Positions 37,933 to 47,201 are shown, counted from the stretch's first letter. The stretch: 52,805 nt of DNA from Lachnospiraceae bacterium (GCA_017553035.1 JAFZNE010000041.1:1-52805); one strand, 5' to 3'. Made by a program: numbers and translations. The notes: a model not told the origin generated them from the letters alone.

Positions 37933-37955
37933 TAAAGCACAAAAAAAGTTATCCT
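37927..37955 (+). promoter_or_regulatory. Possible promoter for the sugar transporter genes
   Basis: TTTACT (37927-37932), 17-base spacer, TATCCT (37950-37955). Poor match, which would fit an activated promoter. A GTCATAT/ATATGAC inverted repeat lies downstream at 37970-37976 and 37997-38003, in the likely leader. Confidence 0.4.
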
Positions 37956-38030
37956 CTAGACAGTCGGTTGTCATATTGACGGGAATGCTTCCTGCGATAT
38001 GACGTGGCATTATAAAAGGAGGAGAACAAA

Positions 38031-38987
38031 ATGAGAAAAAGCTTAAAAGCATTGCTTGCAGTATTGGTTTTGGTTATGGCATTGGCACTTTGTGCATGCT
38101 CTAAGGGAGACGGCACCATCAAGGTCGGCGTTGTTAACAATCCCCCTTCGGAGTCAGGTTACCGCGAGGCTAACGTAAAGGATATGGAGAAGGTTTTCTC
38201 CAAAGAGAACGGATATGAACTCAAGACAGCTTACAGTTTGAAGAACGATGAGCAGCTTCAGGCAGCTCAGGGCTTCATTACCGAAGGCGTTGACTATCTG
38301 CTTATTTCCGCAGCTGAGACAACAGGCTGGGACGAAGTTCTTAAAAAGGCTAAGGAAGCCGGCATCAAGGTTTATCTCTTTGACCGTATGATCAATGTTG
38401 ATGAGAGCCTGTATGAGGCAGCAGTTGTTTCCGACATGGCAGCTGAGGGCGAGACCGCTGTTAACTGGCTGCTCAGTCAGAATCTTGATACTTACAATGT
38501 AATCCATATCCAGGGTGCTATGGGTTCGGATGCTCAGATCGGACGTACCGGTGCTCTTGATGCTCAGTTTGCTTCGGGCAAGATGAACAAGGTTGTTCAG
38601 CAGACAGCTACATGGGATGAGGCAGAAGCTAAGAAGATTGTTGAATCAGTTATCAACAGTGGTGAAGACTTCAATGTAATCTACGCAGAGAACGACGGTA
38701 TGGCAAAGGGTGCTGTTGCAGCACTTGACGAGAACGGTATCACTCACGGTGTAGGCGGCAAGGTTATCGTTATGGGCTTTGACTGCAACAAGTGGGCACT
38801 TAGAGAACTTCTTGCACAGAAGTGGAATTACGACGGACAGTGCAGCCCCTTCCAGGCACAGATCATCAGCGACCTGATCAAGGGCAAGAAGACTACTACC
38901 ACCAAGAAGATCATCAACGAAGAGAAGGGATTTGATGCTACTACCCTTACACAGGCAGACATCGATACCTATGGACTTGGTGAATAA
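38031..38987 (+). CDS. Sugar ABC transporter substrate-binding lipoprotein
   Basis: 318 aa, strong AGGAGG site. Lipobox LCAC with the modified Cys probably C23. Peripla_BP_4 fold: VGVVNNPPSESGYREANV, QAAQGFITEGVD, VYLFDRMINVDE, VIYAENDGMAKGAVAAL, VIVMGFDCNKW. Codon use looks more biased than in neighbouring genes, consistent with high expression of a binding protein. It supplies the ATPase and two permeases that follow; together they resemble the YtfQRT-YjfF furanose importer, but the sugar is not identifiable. Confidence 0.92.
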   Translation: MRKSLKALLAVLVLVMALALCACSKGDGTIKVGVVNNPPSESGYREANVKDMEKVFSKENGYELKTAYSLKNDEQLQAAQGFITEGVDYLLISAAETTGWDEVLKKAKEAGIKVYLFDRMINVDESLYEAAVVSDMAAEGETAVNWLLSQNLDTYNVIHIQGAMGSDAQIGRTGALDAQFASGKMNKVVQQTATWDEAEAKKIVESVINSGEDFNVIYAENDGMAKGAVAALDENGITHGVGGKVIVMGFDCNKWALRELLAQKWNYDGQCSPFQAQIISDLIKGKKTTTTKKIINEEKGFDATTLTQADIDTYGLGE

Positions 38988-39009
38988 AACCTGATTAGAT
39001 TAACCGGAC

Positions 39010-39057
39010 GGCGCAGCTGAGCTGTATGCTAAAAGCAGCTCTGGCTGCGCCTTTTTT
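39010..39057 (+). terminator. Terminator or attenuator between binding protein and ATPase genes
   Basis: GGCGCAGC (39010-39017) pairs with GCTGCGCC (39044-39051), with further inner pairing of GAGCTG and CAGCTC, followed by six T. The next gene's AGGAGG site begins just two bases after the T-run. It should reduce expression of the ATPase and permeases relative to the binding protein. Confidence 0.8.
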
Positions 39058-39071
39058 AGGAGGAAGTATTT

Positions 39072-40574
39072 ATGCCGGAAGCTTGTTTGCTGCAGATGAA
39101 GAATATTGAGAAGCGCTTTCCCGGAGTCCTGGCGCTTCATAAGGTTGATTTTACCTTGAGAAAGGGCGAGATACATGCCCTGATGGGAGAAAACGGTGCA
39201 GGTAAATCAACTTTGATCAAAATCCTTACCGGAGTTTATCCGATGGATCTGGGTGCTATTTTCGTGGACGGGGTCTATGTCAACATACATTCGCCCCAGG
39301 ATGCCCAAAAAAAGGGGATCAGCACCGTTTATCAGGAAATCACTCTCTGCCCGAACCTGACTGTTGCGGAAAACATGTTCATCGGTAGGGAAGACAAGGC
39401 CTGGGTTAACAGGAAAGAGTATGAGAAGCGTGCGGATGAGATCCTGGAGAGACTCAGCATACCCGCAAGAAGCCGGCAGCAGCTCGGAAGCTGTTCTCTG
39501 GCGGTTCAGCAGATGGTGGCGATCGCACGCGCGGTGGACATGAAATGTAAAGTCCTGATCCTCGACGAGCCTACTTCCTCGCTGGACGACAAGGAAGTAC
39601 AGATGCTCTTTGACCTTATGAGAGACCTGAAAAAACAGGGTGTCGGGATCATATTTGTTACCCACTTCCTTGAGCAGGTTTACGAGGTCAGCGACCGTAT
39701 TACGGTACTTCGCAACGGAGAACTTGTGGGCGAATACCTGACCGAAGAACTGCCTCAGGTACAGCTTGTTGCCAAGATGATAGGTAAGGAACTGGATGAG
39801 CTGAGCAACCTCAATGAATCCGAGGAAGCGGCTGACGTTGAGAAAAAGGAAGTCTTCTATGAGGCGGAAGGACTGTCAAGTTCGGAAGCCCAGCCGTTTG
39901 ATTTCTGCATCCATAAGGGCGAAGTTAACGGATTTACCGGACTGCTCGGATCTGGACGAAGCGAGAGCGTAAGAGCGATCTTCGGAGCCGATAAAGTCAA
40001 CGGCGGATCTGTGAAGATAAAAGGCGAAGAAGTCAAGATCACACGACCGATCGATGCAATGAAACACGGGATCGGATATCTGGCAGAAGACCGTAAACGT
40101 GACGGTATTATTGCCGAGCTCAGCGTAAGGGAGAATATAATCCTCGCCCTCCAGGTAATGAACGGTTTCTTCAAGCCTATCAGCCGCAGGGAATCAGAAG
40201 CATTTGCGGATGAATATATCAAAGCTCTGAATATCAAGACCGCGAGCAGTGAGACTCCGGTAGGCTCACTCAGCGGAGGTAATCAGCAGAAGGTAATCCT
40301 TGCGAGATGGCTTCTTACACATCCGGATTATCTGATACTTGACGAACCTACAAGAGGAATAGATGTAGGAACAAAACTTGAAATACAGAAACTGGTACTC
40401 AAACTGGCCGAAGAGGGCGTAAGCGTTACCTTTATTTCATCAGAGGTTGAGGAAATGCTCCGTACGTGCAGCCGTCTGATCGTAATGCGTGACAGGCATA
40501 TCGTCGGAGAACTTAAAGGACAGGATCTGAACCAGGCACAGGTAATGAAAACTATTGCGGGAGGGGTGGCTTGA
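39072..40574 (+). CDS. Sugar ABC transporter ATP-binding protein (two ATPase domains)
   Basis: 500 aa, the standard length for the MglA/RbsA/YtfR family. First domain: Walker A GENGAGKST near 39-47, Walker B LILDEPTSS near 170, but a degenerate signature (GSCSLAVQQ in place of LSGGQ). Second domain: a degenerate Walker A region (GLLGSGRSE), signature LSGGNQQK near 400, and Walker B LILDEPTRG. This asymmetry is normal for the family. It powers the two permeases, with ATPase activity mainly in one composite site. Confidence 0.95.
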   Translation: MPEACLLQMKNIEKRFPGVLALHKVDFTLRKGEIHALMGENGAGKSTLIKILTGVYPMDLGAIFVDGVYVNIHSPQDAQKKGISTVYQEITLCPNLTVAENMFIGREDKAWVNRKEYEKRADEILERLSIPARSRQQLGSCSLAVQQMVAIARAVDMKCKVLILDEPTSSLDDKEVQMLFDLMRDLKKQGVGIIFVTHFLEQVYEVSDRITVLRNGELVGEYLTEELPQVQLVAKMIGKELDELSNLNESEEAADVEKKEVFYEAEGLSSSEAQPFDFCIHKGEVNGFTGLLGSGRSESVRAIFGADKVNGGSVKIKGEEVKITRPIDAMKHGIGYLAEDRKRDGIIAELSVRENIILALQVMNGFFKPISRRESEAFADEYIKALNIKTASSETPVGSLSGGNQQKVILARWLLTHPDYLILDEPTRGIDVGTKLEIQKLVLKLAEEGVSVTFISSEVEEMLRTCSRLIVMRDRHIVGELKGQDLNQAQVMKTIAGGVA

Positions 40575-41662
40575 ACGTGAAAGACAAAAAGATAAAATTT
40601 TTCGGCAACGGAATTGGCCAGATGACAATACCCATTATCGCGATATGTTTACTGGTACTCTTCAATCTGATCAGAGATCCGAGCTTTTTCAGTATCGAAA
40701 TAAAGAACAATACATATGGAAACACGGTTCTGGCAGGCAACCTTATCAGTATCATCAACGGAGCGAGCGAACTTGCGATACTGGCAATGGGTATGACCAT
40801 GGTAACTGCGGCGTGCGGCGGACAGGATATCAGTGTCGGCGCGGCAGCGGCGATCGCCGGAAGCGTATTTGTAAAAATATTGAAAACTCCCGCGCAGATA
40901 TCAGCCGGAACGGTGATCATAGCATTTATATGCGCTTGTATCGTGGCTATGATCTTCGGTGCCTTCAACGGGACTCTGGTTGCAGTATTCAAAATACAGC
41001 CTATGATAGCCACGTTGATCCTGTATACCTGCGGACGCTCGATCGCTTACTGGATCAACGGAGGCGCGACACCTACGGTTGAGAGCGGTATTATCACATC
41101 CATAGGAGGATTTATTCCGGGTGTTCCCATACCAACTCCCGTTATCATAGTAATAGTGACAGGAATACTGTTTAAACTGGTCTTCCATTTTACTTCACTC
41201 GAGCTGTTCACGCAGTCGGTAGGTATCAACGGCAGTGCGGCCCGCTTAAACGGTATCAATTCCACATTTATCAAATTGCTGTCATTTATCATACTGGGCG
41301 TTTGCGTTGCGATCGCCGGCAGTATCGGAGTAAGCAGGCTCGGTCTGATCAACCATGAGACTCTGCTGCTCGACATCGAGATGGATACGATCCTTGCGGT
41401 TGCCATAGGCGGAAATAACCTGGGCGGCGGTAAATTCAAGATCGGCGGCAGCATTATCGGTGCATATGTCATCCAGACACTGACGATCACATTGTATGCA
41501 ATGAAGGTTTCGTCAACAGACGTTAAGGCATATAAGGCGATCGTGATCATTCTCCTGGTAGTCATCGGATCTCCTGTTGTTAAGGAAAAGATCAACAGAT
41601 TTACGATCCGCATGCGCAGCAGCAAGGAGCAAACTACTGTGAAAGGAGCGGATGAGTCATGA
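40571..41662 (+). CDS. Sugar ABC transporter permease 1
   Basis: 363 aa. Starts at TTG, 40571, overlapping the ATPase stop; GGAGG at 40560-40564 gives six-base spacing to TTG, while a GTG at 40577 is the other option. About ten hydrophobic segments and the BPD_transp_2 block ILAVAIGGNNLGGGKFKIGG. YtfT-like by position. It ends in a short charged tail and overlaps the second permease by four bases. Confidence 0.92.
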   Translation: MNVKDKKIKFFGNGIGQMTIPIIAICLLVLFNLIRDPSFFSIEIKNNTYGNTVLAGNLISIINGASELAILAMGMTMVTAACGGQDISVGAAAAIAGSVFVKILKTPAQISAGTVIIAFICACIVAMIFGAFNGTLVAVFKIQPMIATLILYTCGRSIAYWINGGATPTVESGIITSIGGFIPGVPIPTPVIIVIVTGILFKLVFHFTSLELFTQSVGINGSAARLNGINSTFIKLLSFIILGVCVAIAGSIGVSRLGLINHETLLLDIEMDTILAVAIGGNNLGGGKFKIGGSIIGAYVIQTLTITLYAMKVSSTDVKAYKAIVIILLVVIGSPVVKEKINRFTIRMRSSKEQTTVKGADES

Positions 41663-42804
41663 ACGATATCAAAAAAACACGCAGAGAACCGCTCACGAAT
41701 ACACAGCTCCTGATGACCATCACGATCGGAATATTCGTGGTAATGTACCTGATCGCCATGATCTTCCTTCAGGGAGGCTTTCTCCATGCACAGCAGATCT
41801 TCGATATGCTCAATGACAATGCCAGCCTGATCATAGTTTCCTGCGGTCTTACGATAGTAATGATCGGCGGTGGTATCGATATCAGCGTCGGAGCCGTAAC
41901 TTCCCTTACGGTAATGAGCTGTGTAATATATCTGAATAATGGCGGAAGTCTGTTTGTTTCAATATTGCTGGCACTCGGTATCGGACTTGCATTCGGTGCC
42001 GTACAGGGCTTCCTGATCAGTTATCTGGAAATACAGCCTTTCATCGTTACCCTGGCCGGTATGTTCTTTGCAAGGGGAATGACGACTATCCTTTCGGTAG
42101 ATCCTCAGAAGGCAGAACATGCCGGATTGACAAAACTCAGCGAGACCCAGATAGAAATGAACTGGCTCGGCTACAAGGCCAAGAACGGCAACCTGATACC
42201 TGCAAGAATGGAGATCGGAGTTGTCATTGCGGTACTCTGCATAGTCGTAGTATTTCTTCTGCTGCGTTTCTTCCGTCTCGGACGAAGCTTTTATGCAATG
42301 GGCGGTAATCAGCAGAGCGCACTCATGCTCGGTATCAATATCAAGAGAACCCGTTTCCTGAGTTATCTGATCTGCGGACTTTTGAGCGGTATATCGGGTT
42401 ATGTTTTCATGATGCATACCGGGGCAGGAAACGCAACCAACGCTGCCGGAATGGAAATGAACGCGATCGCGTCTTCGATCATCGGCGGTACGTTACTTAC
42501 CGGTGGTGTAGGTAATGTTATAGGAACCTTCTTCGGAACCATGACACTTACCACTATCAAGAAGATCGTTGTATCAAGCGGTCTGAATCAGCCTTATTGG
42601 CAGAGCCTTACAACCGGCGGTATGCTGTGCTTCTTCATCCTGCTTCAGAGCATAGTTCTCGGACAAAGAGCAAAGAAGAAAGGACGCATAAGTAAAGAAC
42701 CTGAAACAGCGGAAACGGTGGAGACTGCGGAGACTGCCAAAGACGCGGAAGATGATGAAACCGCGGAAACGACGGAGAATACAGAACCCGGGAAAGATGC
42801 GTAA
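41659..42804 (+). CDS. Sugar ABC transporter permease 2, with an acidic C-terminal tail
   Basis: 381 aa, ATGA overlap with permease 1. Membrane core with the BPD_transp_2 signature (GGGIDISVGAVTSL early, then AIASSIIGGTLLTGGVGN). YjfF-like by position, giving a heterodimeric permease. The last 40 residues form a Glu/Thr/Ala-rich, low-complexity tail built of ETAET-type units, not part of the transporter fold. The tail is cytoplasmic by the expected topology and has no known role. Confidence 0.92.
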   Translation: MNDIKKTRREPLTNTQLLMTITIGIFVVMYLIAMIFLQGGFLHAQQIFDMLNDNASLIIVSCGLTIVMIGGGIDISVGAVTSLTVMSCVIYLNNGGSLFVSILLALGIGLAFGAVQGFLISYLEIQPFIVTLAGMFFARGMTTILSVDPQKAEHAGLTKLSETQIEMNWLGYKAKNGNLIPARMEIGVVIAVLCIVVVFLLLRFFRLGRSFYAMGGNQQSALMLGINIKRTRFLSYLICGLLSGISGYVFMMHTGAGNATNAAGMEMNAIASSIIGGTLLTGGVGNVIGTFFGTMTLTTIKKIVVSSGLNQPYWQSLTTGGMLCFFILLQSIVLGQRAKKKGRISKEPETAETVETAETAKDAEDDETAETTENTEPGKDA

Positions 42805-42950
42805 TAAGAAACCGGATGTATTTTCAGATATATTTTCGAAAATAAAGATTTACGGATGCAGGTATGTTATGGTAGTATAAAATCAGAAATATTTTTTACC
42901 GTGTCAACGCGGTACGGAGAATCCATCTGTATCATTAAGGAGTATGACCA

Positions 42951-43802
42951 ATGATAAAAATACTATCGGACAGTACCTGCGATCTGTCAAAAGAGCTGGT
43001 GGAAAGATACGATATAGGTATCATTCCGCTGCATGTTTATCTCGGAACGCAGGAATACCTTGACGGTGTGGATATTGTACCCAAAAAGATCTACGAATGG
43101 TCTGATGCAAACGGTGCAACCCCGAAAACCTCCGCTCCGGCGATAGATGATGTCGAAGAGATCTATAAGAAATATATCGACGATGTTGAAGGAATGGTCG
43201 TATTTACCATTTCCTCATCGATGTCCGCGAGCTTCAATGTCTGTAAACTTGCGGCCGAGGCCCTTGGGATAAAGGACAAGGTGGTCGTGATCGATTCGGC
43301 CAACCTCTCGACCGGTATAGGACATCTGGTGATCGAAGCAGCCGAGCTTGCGGCAGCGGGAAAGAGCATCGGTGAGATAGAAAAGGAAATATTACGATTA
43401 AGACCGCTTGTAAGAGCCAGCTTTATCGTCGATACGCTGGAGTATCTGCACCGCGGCGGTCGATGCTCGGGCCTTGCGGCGATGTTCGGATCGGTACTGA
43501 AGCTGCATCCGAGGATAGTTGTTACGAACGGCGCGATGAGTTCCGATAAAAAATACAGAGGAAATCTGGAAAGTGTTATAGTTACTTACACACGTGAGCT
43601 CGAGCCTGAGCTTGTCAAAGCCAAGACCGACAGAGTCTTTATCACACATTCCGGATGTCCGGACGAGATAACATTCAAGGTGAGGGACATGCTCGTTGAA
43701 CTGGGCTGTTTCAAAGAAGTACTCATTACGCACGCTGGCTGTGTGGTTTCGTCACATTGCGGACCGGGAACACTCGGAGTATTATTTATAGCACAAGAAT
43801 AG
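42951..43802 (+). CDS. DegV-family fatty-acid-binding protein
   Basis: 283 aa, AAGGAG site. Family features: SDSTCDL at residues 6-12, a PLHVYLG strand, an ATPKTSAPA segment with the ligand-contact Ser/Thr, SSSMSASFN, and an EYLHRGGRCSG segment. DegV proteins bind one fatty acid and, in Firmicutes, serve as FakB partners of the FakA kinase in exogenous fatty acid use. No fakA is seen here. It has its own strong terminator. Confidence 0.92.
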   Translation: MIKILSDSTCDLSKELVERYDIGIIPLHVYLGTQEYLDGVDIVPKKIYEWSDANGATPKTSAPAIDDVEEIYKKYIDDVEGMVVFTISSSMSASFNVCKLAAEALGIKDKVVVIDSANLSTGIGHLVIEAAELAAAGKSIGEIEKEILRLRPLVRASFIVDTLEYLHRGGRCSGLAAMFGSVLKLHPRIVVTNGAMSSDKKYRGNLESVIVTYTRELEPELVKAKTDRVFITHSGCPDEITFKVRDMLVELGCFKEVLITHAGCVVSSHCGPGTLGVLFIAQE

Positions 43803-43817
43803 AATATGTAATGATCA

Positions 43818-43854
43818 GGTGGGAAGGTAACCAAAAGTTACCTTCCCACCGTTT
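43818..43854 (+). terminator. Perfect terminator after degV-family gene
   Basis: GGTGGGAAGGTAAC (43818-43831), five-base loop, GTTACCTTCCCACC (43837-43850), then GTTT. Fourteen perfect pairs; the T-run is short. Confidence 0.8.
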
Positions 43855-43915
43855 ATTGCTGCCCCAAAAGTATGATAAAATAACAAAAGAACCATATTTA
43901 GAAAATTATATCAAC

Positions 43916-43933
43916 AGGTAACTTTTAGTTACT
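43916..43933. promoter_or_regulatory. Palindrome repeating the centre of the degV terminator
   Basis: AGGTAAC-N5-GTTACT at 43916-43933. Its reverse complement matches the terminator core AGGTAAC-N5-GTTACC at about 16 of 19 positions, 91 bases away. It lies upstream of the hybrid kinase gene, and could be an operator. Confidence 0.4.
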
Positions 43934-44037
43934 ATTCAGTTTGGATCATATGGGGTATTATGAAATCAAGATCAAGATATGTGGTCTTAATTCCGCCCCG
44001 ATATGGTCAATATCATTGACGGGCACGGAGGATCGAA

Positions 44038-46410
44038 ATGTTTGACGGATTAAAACGTTTTATCATAAATTTTTACATAAAAGAAAATGAGCTTGACATA
44101 AGACTGTTCAAGCTGCTGGGGACTGCCGGAGTTCTGGTCAGTCTTGTCGGCGCGGTACAGGACATGTTTACTTCGGCGGATCTTATGGGGACACTCATCA
44201 ATCTGCTCGCAGCTGCCGCAAGTATCGGCTTGATGGCGTTTGTACATGCAACAAGGAAGTATCTTATCGGATACATCCTTACTTCCGTAAGTGTTTTTAT
44301 GTTCCTGTTTGCGTGGCTTTTCCTGGAAACCGGCGCAATGAACGGTTCAATACCGTATTTCTTCGCTTTCGGAATTGTATTTACATCACTGATGTATAAA
44401 GGTGTGCTCCTGATCATCATGGAGATAATCCAGACCCTGTTCTATGTGGGAGTATGCTGGTTTTCGTTTAAGTATCCGGAATATGTCCAGCAGTTTGAAA
44501 ATCCGGAAAAACAGTTTTATGATCAGATGGCCGGAATACTCTTTTCATCGATCGGTATCGGCCTGGTTTTCATGATGTATCTGTGGGAATACCGCAAACA
44601 GCAGAATGTCGCTGAGGAGTCGAGCAATGCCAAGAGCGTGCTGCTGGCCAATATCAGTCACGAGATACGTACACCCATCAACATGCTTCTCGGTATGAAC
44701 GAGATGATACTGCGCGAGTCGGAAGATACTCAGATCAACGAATATGCGCAGAATATAGATAATGCCGGACAGCATCTTCTGTTCATGGTCAATCAGTTCC
44801 TCGATCTGTCGAGGATCGACATGGGCAAGGAAGTGTTGTTTGAAGAAAGCTTCAATGCCCTTAAGATGACGGAAAGCCTTGGCGTGTTCTTTGGAAAAGA
44901 AGCTGAGAAAAAAGGTCTTGAGTTTGTTATGGACATCGACAAAAAGATGCCTGTTTACCTGTACGGAGACAAACAGAAGTTGTCGCAGATGCTGTCGAAT
45001 CTTCTCTCAAATGCGGTCAAGTATACGTCAAAGGGTACGATAGTTCTTTCCGTTCAGGAACTGGAGTCGTCGGGAACGGGAGACAATACCTGTCATACTC
45101 TTCATTTTGAAGTGTCCGATACCGGTAACGGTATCGCACCAGAAGATCAGGAGAAGATATTTGAAAGCTTCGAAAGAGCTGATATCATCAGGAACCGCAG
45201 CATCGAGGGAACCGGACTCGGTCTGGCCATTTCCAACAAGCTCGCGAACCTTATGGGCACGAAGATCGAGGTTAAGAGCCAGTATGGGCTGGGAAGCCTA
45301 TTCTGGTTTGATATCAGGCTGAAACAGGGTAAAGAAAGCGAAACATATGCCGATTCTGACGGTTTCTTTATTGCTCCTGAGGCCAGGATACTTGTTGTTG
45401 ACGACAACAATATGAATCTGATGGTAGTTAAGTCGCTGCTGAAAAGAACTCTTGTCAAAGTCGAGATGGCGGGATCTGCGGCCGAATGCTATGAAAAGTA
45501 TGCGATGACAGACTATAACCTTGTACTGATGGACTATATGATGCCGGAGATCAACGGTATTGAGGCGATGGAACATTTACGGGCTATGGATGCAGGGAAG
45601 AACAGAAGGACACCGATCATCGTTCTGACTGCAGATGCGACGCCTGCCAAGAAGGAAATGTTCCTATCGAAAGGTTTCGATGATTATCTGCTGAAACCGA
45701 TCGACAGCGCTTTGCTTGAGAAGGCACTGATCAGGCACCTTCCGGAAGGACTGGTGACGACCGTGAACAACGATGTCGTTTCGGTGCTTTCCGACGAGAT
45801 AAAAGCCTCATTCAAAGAACTTCTGAAGAATTACGATATTTCGTTTGAACTGGCATTGAAACATCTGAGCGGAGATATCCTCCAGTTCGCCAGAGTGGTG
45901 GACTATTTTATCAAGAATACCGAGAAAAGCATTGAGAAGATACAGCAATGCGTCGAGACAGACGATTATGAGAACGCTGCGATCCTGATACATGCGATCA
46001 AGGGTAATGCAGGCAATGTTGGCGGTGAAGATCTTTATTATTCGGCTAGGAGACTTGAACGCAGGGCCAAGGATAAGGACAGGGAATATGTCATTTCCGC
46101 GCTTCCGCTGTTTATCATGAAGTGGAAAAGGGTGATCGCAGGACTCAACTGCTTCCTTGAAGAGTTTGAAAAGATCAAGCCGGGGCTTATCGGCGACGAG
46201 AAAGAAGAAAAACCGATGAGCGGGGAGGAATTGTGGGAAGCTCTTACAGAAGCGGTGCATCTGGGCAACCAGACTCCCGCGTTGAAGCTTGTTGATGAGC
46301 TTACCGCACGGAAAGGCGATAGCGAAGCTCTTATCAGGATCCGCGACTGCATTAGGAATATAGAGTTTGAAAAAGCAGAAGCACTGATCGAAGAATGCGG
46401 AAAGAATTAA
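44038..46410 (+). CDS. Hybrid sensor histidine kinase with receiver and Hpt domains
   Basis: 790 aa. Residues 20-185 hold about six membrane helices, with no large outer domain. HisKA: NISHEIRTPIN with H208. HATPase about 260-425 (LLSNAVKYTS, DTGNGI, GTGLGLAIS). Receiver domain 445-565, phospho-acceptor D499 in LVLMDYMMPE and a LLKPID loop. Hpt domain about 600-720, ILIHAIKGNAGNVG with H652. A complete His-Asp-His relay in one chain, so a further receiver is required; the next gene is a receiver-LuxR protein. The input may be within the membrane. Confidence 0.94.
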   Translation: MFDGLKRFIINFYIKENELDIRLFKLLGTAGVLVSLVGAVQDMFTSADLMGTLINLLAAAASIGLMAFVHATRKYLIGYILTSVSVFMFLFAWLFLETGAMNGSIPYFFAFGIVFTSLMYKGVLLIIMEIIQTLFYVGVCWFSFKYPEYVQQFENPEKQFYDQMAGILFSSIGIGLVFMMYLWEYRKQQNVAEESSNAKSVLLANISHEIRTPINMLLGMNEMILRESEDTQINEYAQNIDNAGQHLLFMVNQFLDLSRIDMGKEVLFEESFNALKMTESLGVFFGKEAEKKGLEFVMDIDKKMPVYLYGDKQKLSQMLSNLLSNAVKYTSKGTIVLSVQELESSGTGDNTCHTLHFEVSDTGNGIAPEDQEKIFESFERADIIRNRSIEGTGLGLAISNKLANLMGTKIEVKSQYGLGSLFWFDIRLKQGKESETYADSDGFFIAPEARILVVDDNNMNLMVVKSLLKRTLVKVEMAGSAAECYEKYAMTDYNLVLMDYMMPEINGIEAMEHLRAMDAGKNRRTPIIVLTADATPAKKEMFLSKGFDDYLLKPIDSALLEKALIRHLPEGLVTTVNNDVVSVLSDEIKASFKELLKNYDISFELALKHLSGDILQFARVVDYFIKNTEKSIEKIQQCVETDDYENAAILIHAIKGNAGNVGGEDLYYSARRLERRAKDKDREYVISALPLFIMKWKRVIAGLNCFLEEFEKIKPGLIGDEKEEKPMSGEELWEALTEAVHLGNQTPALKLVDELTARKGDSEALIRIRDCIRNIEFEKAEALIEECGKN

Positions 46411-46479
46411 ATTATCCCAAAAAAGGTTGTAAGATGCTTTGATGTATGAGGGATTAACACGAAATAAGGGGAAACTAAC

Positions 46480-47112
46480 ATGGACGAGAACAGAATTTTG
46501 TGCGTGGATGATGATATCAGCATGCTCAATACGATCGAGGATATCCTGATCAATGCGGGATATGCCGTCAGTCTGGCCAAATCCGGCAAGCAGGCTCTCA
46601 ACATGCTGAATAAGGGAATCGGTTATCAGCTGGTGCTGCTTGATGTTGATATGCCCGAAATGGACGGTTACGAAACATTTAAGGCTATACGCGAGATGGA
46701 TGGCGCCAAAGAGATCCCCATAATATTCCTTACCGGCATGGACGGTCCCGATTTCGAGATCAAGGGCTGGGAATACGGGGCTGCCGATTATATTACCAAA
46801 CCTTTCATCAAGAGCGTGTTCCTTGCGCGGATCAAAAACCGCATTACCGTACCTGCATCTTCGGCAAAATACGATCAGAAAGCATTGGCTCAATTTGAAA
46901 ATACTTTATCGGGGCTCGAGCTTATCGTAGCCAAATATATAGCCGACGGACTTTCAAATTCCGAAATAGCCGAGCAGACACACTATTCTTACGGTTATGT
47001 CAAAAGAGTGGTCTCGGGCATACTCGAAAAAGAAAATATGAAGAAGCGGTCCGACATCCGAAAATATCTGAAAGAAGGATCGTTTGATGATGATCCCGAG
47101 GATGAAGAATAA
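46480..47112 (+). CDS. Response regulator, receiver plus LuxR-like DNA-binding domain
   Basis: 210 aa. Receiver domain 1-122 with DDD near 9-11, phospho-acceptor D55 (LLDVDMPE) and T/K residues in TG and TKPF. The C-terminal 70 residues contain a LuxR/GerE-type helix-turn-helix (LELIVAKYIADGLSNSEIAEQTHYSYGYVK split over two helices). It lies 69 bases after the hybrid kinase and is its probable final receiver. The tail is very acidic. Confidence 0.9.
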   Translation: MDENRILCVDDDISMLNTIEDILINAGYAVSLAKSGKQALNMLNKGIGYQLVLLDVDMPEMDGYETFKAIREMDGAKEIPIIFLTGMDGPDFEIKGWEYGAADYITKPFIKSVFLARIKNRITVPASSAKYDQKALAQFENTLSGLELIVAKYIADGLSNSEIAEQTHYSYGYVKRVVSGILEKENMKKRSDIRKYLKEGSFDDDPEDEE

Positions 47113-47153
47113 GCTCGGAATGCATTGACTATCGGTGATTTTCAGTATAAAAT

Positions 47154-47197
47154 GACTCTGGAACGTGTAATATTTTTATACGTTCGGGAGTCTTTTT
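47154..47197 (+). terminator. Terminator-like hairpin that contains the next gene's ribosome site
   Basis: GACTC (47154-47158) with GAGTC (47188-47192), and GAACGTGTA (47161-47169) with TATACGTTC (47177-47185; one G-U pair), then TTTTT. The only Shine-Dalgarno-like sequence for the HD-GYP gene, GGGAG (47186-47190), lies in the right arm. Confidence 0.75.
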
Positions 47198-47201
47198 GAT
47201 T

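Noticed and set aside
45808-46893. Minus-strand open frame of 361 codons
   Set aside because: Covers the ends of two clear signalling genes and their gap; no domain or start signal.
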